Translations under genes and position numbers: made by a program
In this document: piece by piece, positions 47,701 through 56,715 of the stretch
Position numbering within the stretch: position 1 is the stretch's first letter
Layout: every line of letters starts with the position of its first letter
Source: an uncultured Gammaproteobacteria bacterium
Lineage (GTDB): Bacteria; Pseudomonadota; Gammaproteobacteria; Arenicellales; JAANXG01
Direction: 5' to 3'
Assembly (NCBI GenBank): GCA_947259395.1
Contig: CAMYMN010000017.1
Location: 21,419 to 79,185 of the forward strand
Length of the DNA stretch: 57,767 nucleotides
Notes under the pieces: generated by a model
Seen by the model: only the letters and a program-made list of their open reading frames with translations
Told to the model about the DNA's origin: nothing
The model's database searches: none

Positions 47701-49112
47701 ACCACGACTCCCGCAGCATCTTGTTTGCGGCGCGCGTGCAATCCCGGGGCGAAGATTGAATCGACGCGTTCTATGTCCCGCAAACTCCACGCCAGTCCGA
47801 TTAAGTCGCGCACCTCATCCGGCGTAGCCGCCTGCCGAAAGGCCGCCAGCCGCAGCGCCTTGTCCTCCAGTTCGGAACGGCTGAGCGGATTATCGGGATC
47901 CCCCTTGGGTGCATCTATCCGCTCGTCGTAGACCCGCCCATCGCGGGTCGTCACACTCACCTTGCCGAGCCAGCGCTGTGGATACGCCGCGTCGACTTCC
48001 GGATCACACACCATGACCACGCGCCGGCTCCAATCACGAATCAACGGGTCATGCAACGCCGCGTCGTCAAAATCATCGACCCCGGCGCGGCCGCGGACGG
48101 CCATCAACGCCAACACAAATCCCATGCAGAATTTCGCCTGGTGCACGGTCCGCGGCTCACGCACCGGCCCGAGCACGTCGATCGCGGCCTGGTGCACGTG
48201 GGCGTCCACCCGGGCAATGTCTTGCGGTCCCAATCGATGGCTGTGCATCAATTCACCAAGCGCGTCGGCGGCGGGGTGCGTGTGGCGGCACGAGGCATGA
48301 TACTTGAATGAGGTCTCGGTCAGCGCCCACCGCTGTCCCAATTGGTCGGCGAGGCGGCCGGGATCGGCATCCACCGACATCCCCGCGGCCATACCCTGGT
48401 TGCCGGTCAGGATCTGGTGCGCCCCGGTCAAGCCGTCGCCGGCGACATACGCCGACAACAATCCGTCGGCGGCGGCCTTAGCGGTGTGGAGCTGCTTGGA
48501 GTCGGCGCCCTCGCGCAAGAACTCCCACAGGCCCGCAGCCTGAGTCCCCGCATTCCCCAGCGCATGCAGCATGGTGTCCGCATCGAGTTTCAACAAACGC
48601 GCCACGCCGGCGGCGGCGGCCAGCGTTCCCGCGGTGCCGGTGGTGTGGAACACGCGATAATGGGAGCGACCGAGAAACTCGCCAATGCGGATACCGGCCT
48701 CATAACCAGCCGTTACCGCGGTTATCAGATCCGGCCCGCTGGCGCCGACCGATTGACCGGCCGCCAACACCGCGGGAAATACCACCGTCCCCGGATGGAA
48801 CACCGAGCCGTTATGGACATCGTCCTGCTCCACCACGTGCGAGCTGGCGGCATTAACCAGCGCCGCGAACAATGGCGAGGTGCGCCGCCGTGACACCAGG
48901 ATCTCACTGGATCCGGTGGTCGGGCCCATGGTTTCGGCGCAGCGCTCCAAGGCGACTACCGGGCGCGCCGCCTTACCCGCCAACGCTGCCGCGATCCAAT
49001 CCAAGAATAGTTCCTCGGTGCGTGCCACCACCTCTTCGGGCAGCATCGCGAACGACAAGTTGGCCAGGAATGCCGCGAGGTCTCGCGTCACGTCTTGTGT
49101 GGTTTCACTCAT
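47697..49112 (-). CDS. MmgE/PrpD family protein
   Basis: 471 aa. Family includes 2-methylcitrate dehydratase and cis-aconitate decarboxylase. ASSHVVEQDDVHNGSVFHPGTVVFPAVLA (near 90-120), ALGNAGTQAAGLWEFLREGADSKQLH and KYHASCRHTHPAADAL are typical of the family. It may dehydrate or decarboxylate a tricarboxylic or dicarboxylic acid. ATGA overlap with maoC upstream. Confidence 0.92.
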   Translation of the reverse strand: MSETTQDVTRDLAAFLANLSFAMLPEEVVARTEELFLDWIAAALAGKAARPVVALERCAETMGPTTGSSEILVSRRRTSPLFAALVNAASSHVVEQDDVHNGSVFHPGTVVFPAVLAAGQSVGASGPDLITAVTAGYEAGIRIGEFLGRSHYRVFHTTGTAGTLAAAAGVARLLKLDADTMLHALGNAGTQAAGLWEFLREGADSKQLHTAKAAADGLLSAYVAGDGLTGAHQILTGNQGMAAGMSVDADPGRLADQLGQRWALTETSFKYHASCRHTHPAADALGELMHSHRLGPQDIARVDAHVHQAAIDVLGPVREPRTVHQAKFCMGFVLALMAVRGRAGVDDFDDAALHDPLIRDWSRRVVMVCDPEVDAAYPQRWLGKVSVTTRDGRVYDERIDAPKGDPDNPLSRSELEDKALRLAAFRQAATPDEVRDLIGLAWSLRDIERVDSIFAPGLHARRKQDAAGVVV

Positions 49113-49615
49113 GCCTGGTTGTTCGGCTCATGTCGCGGGATCTGTGGTGCAAAGTCTCGTTTATACACCATGAGGGTGCGTTTAAAACTGATCACCACCT
49201 TGCCATCCTGGTTATAGCCGGTGGTACTGACAGTGACGATACCCAAATTTTGCCGCGACTTCGACTCGCGTACGGTCAACACCTCGGACTGCGAATAAAT
49301 GGTGTCTCCCTCGAACACCGGATTGGGTAACTTGACCGCGTCCCAGGCGAGATTCGCAAACACGTTTTGCGAGATGTCGGTAACGCTTTGCCCGGTCACC
49401 AGCGCCAAGGTAAAGGTCGAGTCGACCAGCGGCTGACCGAATTCGGTCTGCTTCGAATAGTGGTGATCGAAGTGAATCGGCGCCGTATTCTGTGTCAACA
49501 GCGTAAACCAGATGTTGTCGGTGGTGGTGACCGTGCGCCCCAGCGGGTGACGATAGATATCGCCCACTTCGAAATCTTCAAAAAACCGCCCGCGCCAACC
49601 TTCCTTTACTGCCAT
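49109..49615 (-). CDS. MaoC-like (R)-specific enoyl-CoA hydratase/dehydratase
   Basis: 168 aa hot-dog-fold hydratase. FFEDFEVGDIYRHPLGRTVTTTDNIWFTLLTQNTAPIHFD contains the Asp and His of the MaoC hydratase motif. Family members hydrate enoyl-CoA or dehydrate hydroxyacyl-CoA, including itaconyl- and mesaconyl-CoA types. First of the four overlapping genes. Confidence 0.9.
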   Translation of the reverse strand: MAVKEGWRGRFFEDFEVGDIYRHPLGRTVTTTDNIWFTLLTQNTAPIHFDHHYSKQTEFGQPLVDSTFTLALVTGQSVTDISQNVFANLAWDAVKLPNPVFEGDTIYSQSEVLTVRESKSRQNLGIVTVSTTGYNQDGKVVISFKRTLMVYKRDFAPQIPRHEPNNQA

Positions 49616-49679
49616 ATGTCGTTCACTCCCATAGCTAGATAGAGGTCGTTTTTACACATCCTGGATATCACCGGTGTAG

Positions 49680-50525
49680 TCAGACACCACGCGCAATGGC
49701 CGATTCGAGCAGCGCCAGGAAATCTTCATCGTCGCGAACCTGTGAGATTTCAGCGGAGGTCACGGTATAGCCGTGCGGCTTGGCGATGGACTCATAGCGT
49801 GGAACGCGGGCATGAAATAACCGCGGAAACACCCATCGCGTGAAATCATCTGGGTCAATCTCATCGTGGTTAGACAAACCGTGATCCTCAAGGTAAGCAC
49901 TTAATTGTTGCTCTAAAAAGGCCGGCCGGTAGTAGAGCGGTTTGGGATCGGCTTCCGCACGCTCGATCAACTCAGCTTCATCCTGCGCGGTGACCTGAAT
50001 GTAAAGAATCAGCGTGTTTTCGATAAGCACGTCCATCGAGCCGGGATCCTCCAATTCACACAAGCTACCGCCCACGTCATTGACGAAGTTTTTGTAACCA
50101 TAGATCTGTTGCGACTTGCGGATAAAATCCGGCACATCCTTCATCGCCGCGATCTCCCCCAGCCGATACAATTCCTGGCGCCGTTCGAACTCCGCAATGG
50201 GCAGACCCCCTTTGCCCGGATCTCCAGGTTTGCCGATAAAACTCATCACCGCCTCCAGATTATCCACGGTGATGTTGTGACCGATATAGATAGAGTCAGA
50301 CCGCAGCAGGTCGCGCAGGAACGGCATTGCCATCGCCTGCTGCTTGATATTGTCGAGTATCGGTTCGTCGAGATATCGCGTTCCAATACGATAGTCTCCC
50401 GAGTAGTGAAACCAGTCGTGCCGGCGCAGTATGGTCGAAAGATGCGTCTTGCCTACGCCGGACATCCCCAGCAGGGTGATGCTCTTGTTCGCCCAGTTAT
50501 TGAAGTCCTCGACGCCGAGTTTCAT
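49680..50525 (-). CDS. P-loop NTPase of unknown function
   Basis: 281 aa. Walker A GMSGVGKTHLS is at residues 19-29; ILYIQVTAQDEAELIERAE near 170-190 may include a Walker B-like strand, but no clear DE box is seen. No signal or membrane helix. Resembles small kinase-like ATPases. It lies 64 bp upstream of maoC and on the same strand, so it may belong to that operon. Confidence 0.8.
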   Translation of the reverse strand: MKLGVEDFNNWANKSITLLGMSGVGKTHLSTILRRHDWFHYSGDYRIGTRYLDEPILDNIKQQAMAMPFLRDLLRSDSIYIGHNITVDNLEAVMSFIGKPGDPGKGGLPIAEFERRQELYRLGEIAAMKDVPDFIRKSQQIYGYKNFVNDVGGSLCELEDPGSMDVLIENTLILYIQVTAQDEAELIERAEADPKPLYYRPAFLEQQLSAYLEDHGLSNHDEIDPDDFTRWVFPRLFHARVPRYESIAKPHGYTVTSAEISQVRDDEDFLALLESAIARGV

Positions 50526-50556
50526 GAATACTGCCTCTTGGGTTCGACCATCGGTA

Positions 50557-51462
50557 TCAATCGACGACGGGCGCCGGTTGTACGCGCTTGCTGCCGAATT
50601 GCTGCAATATATTTCCCGCCACGATAAACACCAGTCCCACCAGCGTCGACGCCAGGATCTTCTCGCCGACTAGAAAATGAATAAAAATCAGTGACAAAAA
50701 AGGCGAGAAGAATATCAAGTTCGCTACGCTAGCCGTAGTACGCGCCAAACGCAATGCGTTGAGCCACAACACGAAAGCTATACTCATCTCGAACAATCCC
50801 ACATAAGCCGCGCCCAGCAAACCCATGGTGTGTTCGACATGAAGGTCTGATAAAACAACCACCACTACAAATATTAGGGGTAAACCGAACACAAAATTTA
50901 GAAATAAGCTTGCCACCGGATCTTTCTTTCCCTTGGTATTGTAAATCCAGTACAGCGCCCAAATCACGGTACTACCCAGGGCGAGTGCCACCCCGATAGT
51001 GTTGCTAAACCGTAACGACAACAGGTCGCCATGAGTGGAGATAATGACGACGCCTACGTAACTGATCAAGATGGCTAATAACTGCCTTATCGTGATGCGT
51101 TGCTTGAGTAAGGGAATGGACAATAAAGTGAGTGTTATGGCCCAGGTGTAGTTCAAGGGTTGCGCCTCCTGCGCCGGCAATAGATCGTAGGCCTTGAACA
51201 GCACCAGGTAGTACAAGAACGGATTCAAAATCCCCAACATCGCCGAATGCATCAGATCGCGCCGCGAATAAGTCCGCAATAGGTAGAGCTTTTTTTGGAT
51301 GAGTAAGATCGCAAACAAGGTAATCACTGATACCAGGTTTGCGAAAAACAAAAGTTGGACGGGATCCATATAACGGAGTGACAGCTTGAACGCGGAAGCA
51401 ACGGTCGACCACAACAACACAGTCATTGCCGCGAATAAGTAGGCCTTGTGTTGATTGGTCAT
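50557..51462 (-). CDS. EamA/DMT-superfamily transporter
   Basis: 301 aa, about ten helices in two EamA repeats (FAAMTVLLWSTVASAFKLSLRYMDP and GVALALGSTVIWALYWIYNTKGKKDP). Third DMT transporter in the window. It is 31 bp upstream of the P-loop gene on the same strand and could export or import a product of the neighbouring pathway, but this is inference. Confidence 0.88.
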   Translation of the reverse strand: MTNQHKAYLFAAMTVLLWSTVASAFKLSLRYMDPVQLLFFANLVSVITLFAILLIQKKLYLLRTYSRRDLMHSAMLGILNPFLYYLVLFKAYDLLPAQEAQPLNYTWAITLTLLSIPLLKQRITIRQLLAILISYVGVVIISTHGDLLSLRFSNTIGVALALGSTVIWALYWIYNTKGKKDPVASLFLNFVFGLPLIFVVVVVLSDLHVEHTMGLLGAAYVGLFEMSIAFVLWLNALRLARTTASVANLIFFSPFLSLIFIHFLVGEKILASTLVGLVFIVAGNILQQFGSKRVQPAPVVD

Positions 51463-51517
51463 AGAGTCACGCCACAGACAATAGCGTCAGTTATAGCATA
51501 GTGTCTGCGACTATAAG

Positions 51518-51546
51518 GACGGGCCGGCAACAGATGCCGGCCCGTC
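51518..51546 (-). terminator. Strong 12-bp-stem hairpin downstream of secreted protein gene
   Basis: Perfect inverted repeat GACGGGCCGGCA / TGCCGGCCCGTC (51518-51529 and 51535-51546) with a 5-nt loop. On the minus strand it follows the stop of the gene at 51572 and precedes the DMT transporter. The downstream T content is low, so it is only probably a terminator. Confidence 0.6.
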
Positions 51547-51571
51547 AGTAACGTGCATCTACTCAAGTGGC

Positions 51572-52090
51572 TCAGGGTGAGTCGTCCAGCACTGCAATAT
51601 CACTGCTCGGCCACCGCCGGTAATCACGGCGATGGTTGCCACGACTTCGATATGTGAGGCGGCGGTGACGGGTGTGACGGGTCTCATATCTAAGATCCCG
51701 AAACGACTGGTGCAACCGGCGTATCGCTCGGTAGGTGCGGCGCGACTGTGGCAGATAGGCATGACGGTATTCGCCGCGAAAATCATGAAAACGAGCAGCG
51801 AGCTCTGCGAACTTTCGTCGCTGATACCGGTACGGCTCGTAGTTTTCGAGGGTACGTCGGTAATGTCTCGCGGCATGAATGAGCTCGCGCGCCGATTTCG
51901 TCAGATAAGCGCGGCCCAGCGTACGGTAGAGGTAACGATGCATTTGTTTCGCGGACTTTTCAAATTGATAAGCCGCGTGCACCACCCCCGGGTGATGTGA
52001 ATGATCGAACTGCCGAGCCTGGGCCTGGCCGATACTCAATAGTGCGATGCCGAACAGCGGCAGGACGAATTTTAATACATACTTGCTCAT
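51572..52090 (-). CDS. Exported Arg/Tyr/His-rich protein
   Basis: 172 aa. Signal peptide 1-25 (cleavage after AQA). The mature part has many RxYR-like elements (HRYLYRTLGRAYL, RYQRRKF, SRRTYRAIRRLHQSFRD) and His pairs, giving a strongly basic, probably helical periplasmic protein that might bind anions, haem or nucleic acid. Not recognised. Confidence 0.65.
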   Translation of the reverse strand: MSKYVLKFVLPLFGIALLSIGQAQARQFDHSHHPGVVHAAYQFEKSAKQMHRYLYRTLGRAYLTKSARELIHAARHYRRTLENYEPYRYQRRKFAELAARFHDFRGEYRHAYLPQSRRTYRAIRRLHQSFRDLRYETRHTRHRRLTYRSRGNHRRDYRRWPSSDIAVLDDSP

Positions 52091-52119
52091 GGCCGTCTCC
52101 TTTCCAAGGGTTTATTGGA

Positions 52120-52143
52120 GTAACCCGCAAGTTATCGGGTTAC
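52120..52143 (-). terminator. Short hairpin between two small secreted-protein genes
   Basis: 8-bp inverted repeat GTAACCCG / CGGGTTAC (52120-52127 and 52136-52143), 8-nt loop. It lies between the GlcG-like gene and the next gene on the minus strand. It lacks a T tract. Confidence 0.35.
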
Positions 52144-52225
52144 GCGCTACCTTAGCGTACCGGCCATGAACCAGTACTGAACCGCGTATGAACTAACGCT
52201 GAACGAAACTGAAACAAAAAAACCG

Positions 52226-52729
52226 CTACAAGGACATCTCGAGTTCCGCGGTAATCGCCTCCAGGCCGGCGCTGGCGCATTCCTCATCCGTTTTACCGGA
52301 CGGTGCACCGCTGACACCAATACCGCCGATGATGGTTCCGCCGGCGGCGATCGGCAAACCGCCAGCGGACAATATGATCCCCTCTATCTTGCCCGGAGAA
52401 AACGGTGAAGTGAACCGGTTTTCGAGTTGTGACGTCGGCGTATTGAAATTCATTGCCGCGTAGGCTTTTTGCTGGGCGACGTCTACGGTGAGCGGCATCG
52501 CAAGGGTGTCACGCAACACCACCTGTTGCCGACCGCCTCGGTCCACTAGTGCGACCGTAATGTTCATGCCCTTTTGCCGACAGGCGTGGATCGTGGCCAT
52601 CGCGGCTTGTGCTGCCATATCCAGGCTCAGCCGTTGAATCGGAATCGTCACCGGCGTTTCCTCGGCGGCGTGCGACAGTGTGGTGTTCAAAAATACAATA
52701 GCGGCAGCGGCGAGTACACCGTACTTCAT
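52226..52729 (-). CDS. Exported GlcG/HbpS-family protein
   Basis: 167 aa. Signal peptide 1-22 (cleavage after SHA). The HbpS/GlcG (DUF336) fold follows: LSLDMAAQAAMATIHACRQKGMNITVALVDRGGRQQVVLRD, then GGLPIAAGGTIIGGIGVSGAPSGKTDEECA. HbpS binds haem in Streptomyces and GlcG-type proteins are linked to glycolate and other operons; the ligand here is unknown. Confidence 0.88.
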   Translation of the reverse strand: MKYGVLAAAAIVFLNTTLSHAAEETPVTIPIQRLSLDMAAQAAMATIHACRQKGMNITVALVDRGGRQQVVLRDTLAMPLTVDVAQQKAYAAMNFNTPTSQLENRFTSPFSPGKIEGIILSAGGLPIAAGGTIIGGIGVSGAPSGKTDEECASAGLEAITAELEMSL

Positions 52730-52793
52730 TTCATGCTCCTTTGTGTCATAAATAATTTATCTGGTTTCGCAAACGCAGGGCTTGCAGATCATA

Positions 52794-53381
52794 TCAAAGC
52801 TGGCGGTGGCCCGAACCGCCATCCGGCACGTAGCGCTCGAACACACGTACACATAGGCTAAACGCCGCATCGGGTATCACCGGTTTGGCCGCCTTACATT
52901 GCCGTTCATAGATGTCCATTACCTTGGGGGAGATCCTTTTCTTGTGCGGAATTTGCTCCAAGGTATTGGCGACTTCGATCTCGACCAAAGCGCTCAGAGT
53001 CTCCGGTGACACTTCGAGCAACTCTCCGTTGACCTTGTTCAACAGTGATATATTTGTTGCACCAATATTTGCAAAAAAACTATCACGGTCGCATGTGCTG
53101 AACAAGAAAACCAAGTGCTCCGTTGTAGCGCCAATCACACTGCGAACATAGCTTCGTTGACTGCGATCAAGCAGCGCATGTGCAAAAGTTTGTGTTCCGT
53201 AGATGCTGTGAAACAAACCGGCAATGCGAGTCACCTCGTGACTACCCCAGTGCGTTAACAGTTCGTACGTGCCCCGCAGATGATCCAGCAAGGTACGACC
53301 GGAGTGCGGCACTTGGTGGGCTCCAACGTGATAAAGCAATTGCCGGTACGCGTCGTTCAAAAGCGAACTACCGACGGGCAT
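52794..53381 (-). CDS. HD-like/DUF6817-type hypothetical protein
   Basis: 195 aa, cytosolic. Repeated His and Asp residues in VGAHQVPHSGRTLLDHLRGTYELL and AGLFHSIYGTQTF resemble degenerate HD-phosphohydrolase-like domains of the DUF6817 kind. The function is unknown. It ends 64 bp before the GlcG-like gene and starts 6 bp after the FmdB-like stop. Confidence 0.65.
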   Translation of the reverse strand: MPVGSSLLNDAYRQLLYHVGAHQVPHSGRTLLDHLRGTYELLTHWGSHEVTRIAGLFHSIYGTQTFAHALLDRSQRSYVRSVIGATTEHLVFLFSTCDRDSFFANIGATNISLLNKVNGELLEVSPETLSALVEIEVANTLEQIPHKKRISPKVMDIYERQCKAAKPVIPDAAFSLCVRVFERYVPDGGSGHRQL

Positions 53382-53387
53382 TACCCG

Positions 53388-53645
53388 TTAATTCAATCCA
53401 CATACGCCCCCGTAGCATGATACAGCGGCGTCACACGATGGCCCCTCGGGATTCTTGAGCACGCTGCTGTTGACCACATTTCCAGCACTGATCAAACGCT
53501 CGACCGGCGTATCCGGCGCTACGTCGCCAGTATCGATCCCGCTAGCGGCGCATAATTCGCCCCAGCAGCGCAGTTTGTCGTGAATGGAGTGACGGACTTC
53601 AACGACTCGGCCGGTGGCGCGACAGAGATAATCATAGGTCGGCAT
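53388..53645 (-). CDS. FmdB-like zinc-ribbon protein
   Basis: 85 aa. The N-terminus MPTYDYLCRATGRVVEVRHS is the FmdB zinc-ribbon opening, although the first CxxC is reduced to a single Cys. WGELC and the C-terminal SCDAAVSCYGGVC supply further Cys. FmdB was described as a regulator of formamidase in a methylotroph, but most family members are uncharacterised. Confidence 0.8.
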   Translation of the reverse strand: MPTYDYLCRATGRVVEVRHSIHDKLRCWGELCAASGIDTGDVAPDTPVERLISAGNVVNSSVLKNPEGPSCDAAVSCYGGVCGLN

Positions 53646-54263
53646 GGCTTTGAAACTCTGTTCCGCTGCGAGATATTTATTATACCGTCGTTAAACGGCC
53701 TGTCATCCGGGCATCAATCCTAGATCTGGCTCATTAGCTGTGCCGCCGACCGGCGGCACCAACCTGCGCTGCCGTCGTGACCACGACCAGACCCTCATCC
53801 TTTTAATAAGTATCGCAAATTCAATACGTTGTGATACCCTGCTTCGTGGGTCCCCGCGTTGTCCCCGCCCAGCAGCGGCTCACTACGGGTCTGAGGATGA
53901 TGTCGCTGGTGTTTGCGTTGCGCCGCGATCATGTCCGTACTATGTTGAGTTGTCCGCCACAGCGCCATGGTTAGGGGCTTGCCGTGAGTGCGGTCCAAAG
54001 GTCCTAGGTACACAACCATAGCCGTTGTGAAGCGGCCTTAGGTCTGACCTTGTATTTGCCGCCGGACTGCTAGAATTAAGATAATTAACTGTCAAAATAA
54101 TATCCTAGGATTATAGGGGGTTTTTGGGAAAACGCAGCCGCAAATTGCGTGTACCAATCACCAGTAATCAATCGGCGGGTCGTCGCACGCTCGCGACATC
54201 AGCCAGCTATGGTATGAATGCCCGGCAACAAAATTGACGCGCTGACGGCGATTAAACAATACG
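53646..54263. other. Gene-poor stretch (618 bp)
   Basis: No supported gene. Short frames on both strands conflict and have no ribosome-binding site. Contains an 8-bp hairpin GTGCCGCC / GGCGGCAC (53740-53759) and a 10-bp palindrome ATCCTAGGAT (54102-54111); neither has an obvious partner gene. Confidence 0.45.
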
Positions 54264-54551
54264 ATGACGGAGAAACGCGACGCTCCACGACTGACTATCG
54301 GTGCCCCGATACGTTTTCGTATGAACGATAACCACCGATATGCGAATGGCGTGGTGGTCGACATGAGTCGCACCGGGGTGCTACTCGAAAGCGATCAGGA
54401 TCTTGAACTCGGAACCAAAATTGACGCCGAGATCCAAGAAGAACAAAATGGGGCGATCTTACGATTCAGTGGGGTAATCGTGCGAATCGAGCAAACCGGA
54501 GTACACAATACGCGATACGGATGTCGGTTTGAGCTTTCGGTAGATAATTAG
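54264..54551 (+). CDS. PilZ-domain protein
   Basis: 95 aa single-domain PilZ protein, a probable cyclic-di-GMP receptor. The binding motif RxxxR is RDAPR near the N-terminus, and (D/N)xSxxG is DMSRTG near 33-38. The C-terminal strands (GAILRFSGVIVRIEQ, RYGCRFEL) fit the fold. It may regulate motility, adhesion or secretion; no partner gene is adjacent. Confidence 0.9.
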   Translation: MTEKRDAPRLTIGAPIRFRMNDNHRYANGVVVDMSRTGVLLESDQDLELGTKIDAEIQEEQNGAILRFSGVIVRIEQTGVHNTRYGCRFELSVDN

Positions 54552-54681
54552 CACAACGCGATCGCGCTATCCATCCTTGCGTCACCGGCCCGCAGCGAGC
54601 GAACATGGCCTCCACGGGGCCACCCCCGAGCGGATGACAGTCACCGCCCATCGCGCGTTGAAACCACGTCTACACAGAGTT

Positions 54682-54701
54682 TTCAAATTTTTAAATTTGA
54701 A
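54682..54701. promoter_or_regulatory. AT-rich perfect palindrome upstream of beta/gamma-crystallin gene
   Basis: TTCAAATTT-TT-AAATTTGAA, a 9-bp inverted repeat with 2-bp centre, 54 bp before the next ATG. TATGAT at 54717-54722 could be a -10 element, but no -35 at good spacing is evident. It may be an operator. Confidence 0.4.
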
Positions 54702-54755
54702 TTTAGACCGCTCAGCTATGATAGCAGCGCAAATTCGAACTAACGAGATACGATC

Positions 54756-55481
54756 ATGATTGTATTAATGAATAAACCAAGCGCATTGCTTTTGGCTGCG
54801 TTGTTGCTGATACCGTTGATGGCTTCGGCTGAGGGGGTAGTGTGCTTGTACAAGAATCCCAATTTTCAAGGCGATCACATCTGCCATGATGGAGATGTCA
54901 TGAACTTCGCAAATATACACCTGAATGACGCGGTGTCATCGGTCAAACTTTACGGCGAGGCACGCGTACGCTTTTACGAACATGCTGGTTTGGGCGGTCG
55001 CAGCGTATTAGTGCAGGATGACGTTGAGCGTTTGGGTCCAAGGCTCGATGATCAGTTCTCTTCAATGCAATTCGTCTCAGCAGACCGTCGAGATTATCAA
55101 TATTGGGACGATGATGAAACGCGCGGCCGGCCGGAAACCGCTGCTGGTTATTGGCGGCGACGAGGCCAGGATGACCTAGGTGCGCCGTATTCGCAAAGCT
55201 GGCAACGCCGCAGGGGCGCTGACAGGGGTGTCGCCGGCGTATGCGTATACGAACATTGGGACTTTAAGGGATGGGAACGCTGCTTTGCCGAGGGCCATCC
55301 GAATTTCCGAGAGTTGGGTATCGACAATCTTGTTTCCTCAATAAAGGTTGTTGGCAATGTCAAGGCGCAACTCTTCGAGCATAAAGGTTTTCAAGGTTAC
55401 AAACGGGTGTTCACCAAGAGTGATCCGCGCCTCAACCATCGTGATAATGACGCGTATTCGTCTATCGTGGTAACGAGATAA
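54756..55481 (+). CDS. Exported two-domain beta/gamma-crystallin protein
   Basis: 241 aa from the ATG at 54756; the ATG at 54768 (MNKPSALLLAALLL) is an alternative. Signal peptide about 1-25 (cleavage after ASA). Domain 1 (about 28-108) has two calcium motifs (N/D)(N/D)xx(S/T)S: NDAVSS and DDQFSS. Domain 2 (about 163-241) has DNLVSS and NDAYSS. An acidic/Arg-rich linker joins them. Microbial members bind Ca2+ and are often extracytoplasmic; the function here is unknown. Confidence 0.88.
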   Translation: MIVLMNKPSALLLAALLLIPLMASAEGVVCLYKNPNFQGDHICHDGDVMNFANIHLNDAVSSVKLYGEARVRFYEHAGLGGRSVLVQDDVERLGPRLDDQFSSMQFVSADRRDYQYWDDDETRGRPETAAGYWRRRGQDDLGAPYSQSWQRRRGADRGVAGVCVYEHWDFKGWERCFAEGHPNFRELGIDNLVSSIKVVGNVKAQLFEHKGFQGYKRVFTKSDPRLNHRDNDAYSSIVVTR

Positions 55482-55614
55482 CGACTCCCGTTATCAGACC
55501 AAGGAACCGGGCTCTGGTGTAATATGCGGCTAGAGTGTGTGTTCAGTCATTAACACTGGCAACGCACCGCCGCGACGGCGCAGAACAGCATAAATATTCC
55601 GGAAGGAGGATACC

Positions 55615-56715
55615 GTGACCGCAAAACTGATATCCCTTGCCCTTCAAGGAGGCGGCGCCCATGGTGCATTTACTTGGGGCGTGCTCGAAAGGTTACTCGA
55701 AGACCAACGTGTCGAGATCGACGGCATCAGTGGCACCAGCGCCGGGGCAATCAACGCGGCGGTGCTTGCGGACGGTTATCACAAAAACGGACGCGCCGGC
55801 GCGGTCGAGGCCCTGGAGAACTTTTGGCGCGCCATGAGCACCTATGGTTCATTCAATCCATATCACTCGGGTCTACTTAATCCCACCGGACCAACTTGGC
55901 CACCGACGATCATGTGGCTGGACATGCTGTCTCATCTCGTCTCTCCGTATCAGCTCAATCCGTTCAATATCAACCCTTTGAAAGATGTGTTGACCAACAC
56001 CATCGATTTCGATTGCCTGCGTCACTGCTCTGAACTCAAGCTTTTCGTCTCCGCTACCAATATACGCACCAATCGACTGCGGATCTTTACCAACACGGAA
56101 CTCAGCGTCGACGCTTTGCTCGCGTCGGCGTGCGTGCCACAAATTCACCACACGGTGGAAGTGGATAGCGAGTATTATTGGGACGGAGGATTTACCGGTA
56201 ACCCGGTATTGGAACCGTTGGTCAACGATTGCGACGCCAACGATATCTTGATCGTTCAGATCAACCCCACTCACCGTGACGAAGTTCCAGTTACCGCCCA
56301 GGAAATCACCGACCGCTTAAATGAAATCACTTTCAACTCGAATTTGATGCGTGAAATTCGCCATATTGCCGAAATCACGCGGTTGATCGAAGCCGGCGTG
56401 GTTAATGATCCCAGGTTTCACCGCACTTATTTTCATCTCGTTCACGCCAACGAGGAGATGAAGCGATACGGCCTGCACACGAAATACGATACCGCTTGGT
56501 CGTTCCTAACCAAACTTCGGGATATCGGTCGTTCCGAGTCGGAAGCTTGGTTGGCGGCTAATTTCGATACGCTAGGCAAGCGCAGCAGCTTGTCTCTACA
56601 AGAGTGGGCCCCCAAGTATTGGCACCGCACTCAGAAAACTACAACGGCCGGTATTGCAGAAAACGTCACTACAAATATTGACAACGTTAAGCCGTTCGCA
56701 AAGAAACGGCGATAA
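55615..56715 (+). CDS. Patatin-like phospholipase
   Basis: 366 aa, GTG start with GGAAGGAGG upstream. Patatin-fold serine lipase: oxyanion loop LQGGGAHGAFTWGVLE near 8-24, nucleophile Ser in GTSAG (near 42), and catalytic Asp in DGG of YWDGGFTGN near 188. It has no signal peptide. Probably hydrolyses membrane phospholipids or lipid esters. Confidence 0.93.
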   Translation: MTAKLISLALQGGGAHGAFTWGVLERLLEDQRVEIDGISGTSAGAINAAVLADGYHKNGRAGAVEALENFWRAMSTYGSFNPYHSGLLNPTGPTWPPTIMWLDMLSHLVSPYQLNPFNINPLKDVLTNTIDFDCLRHCSELKLFVSATNIRTNRLRIFTNTELSVDALLASACVPQIHHTVEVDSEYYWDGGFTGNPVLEPLVNDCDANDILIVQINPTHRDEVPVTAQEITDRLNEITFNSNLMREIRHIAEITRLIEAGVVNDPRFHRTYFHLVHANEEMKRYGLHTKYDTAWSFLTKLRDIGRSESEAWLAANFDTLGKRSSLSLQEWAPKYWHRTQKTTTAGIAENVTTNIDNVKPFAKKRR

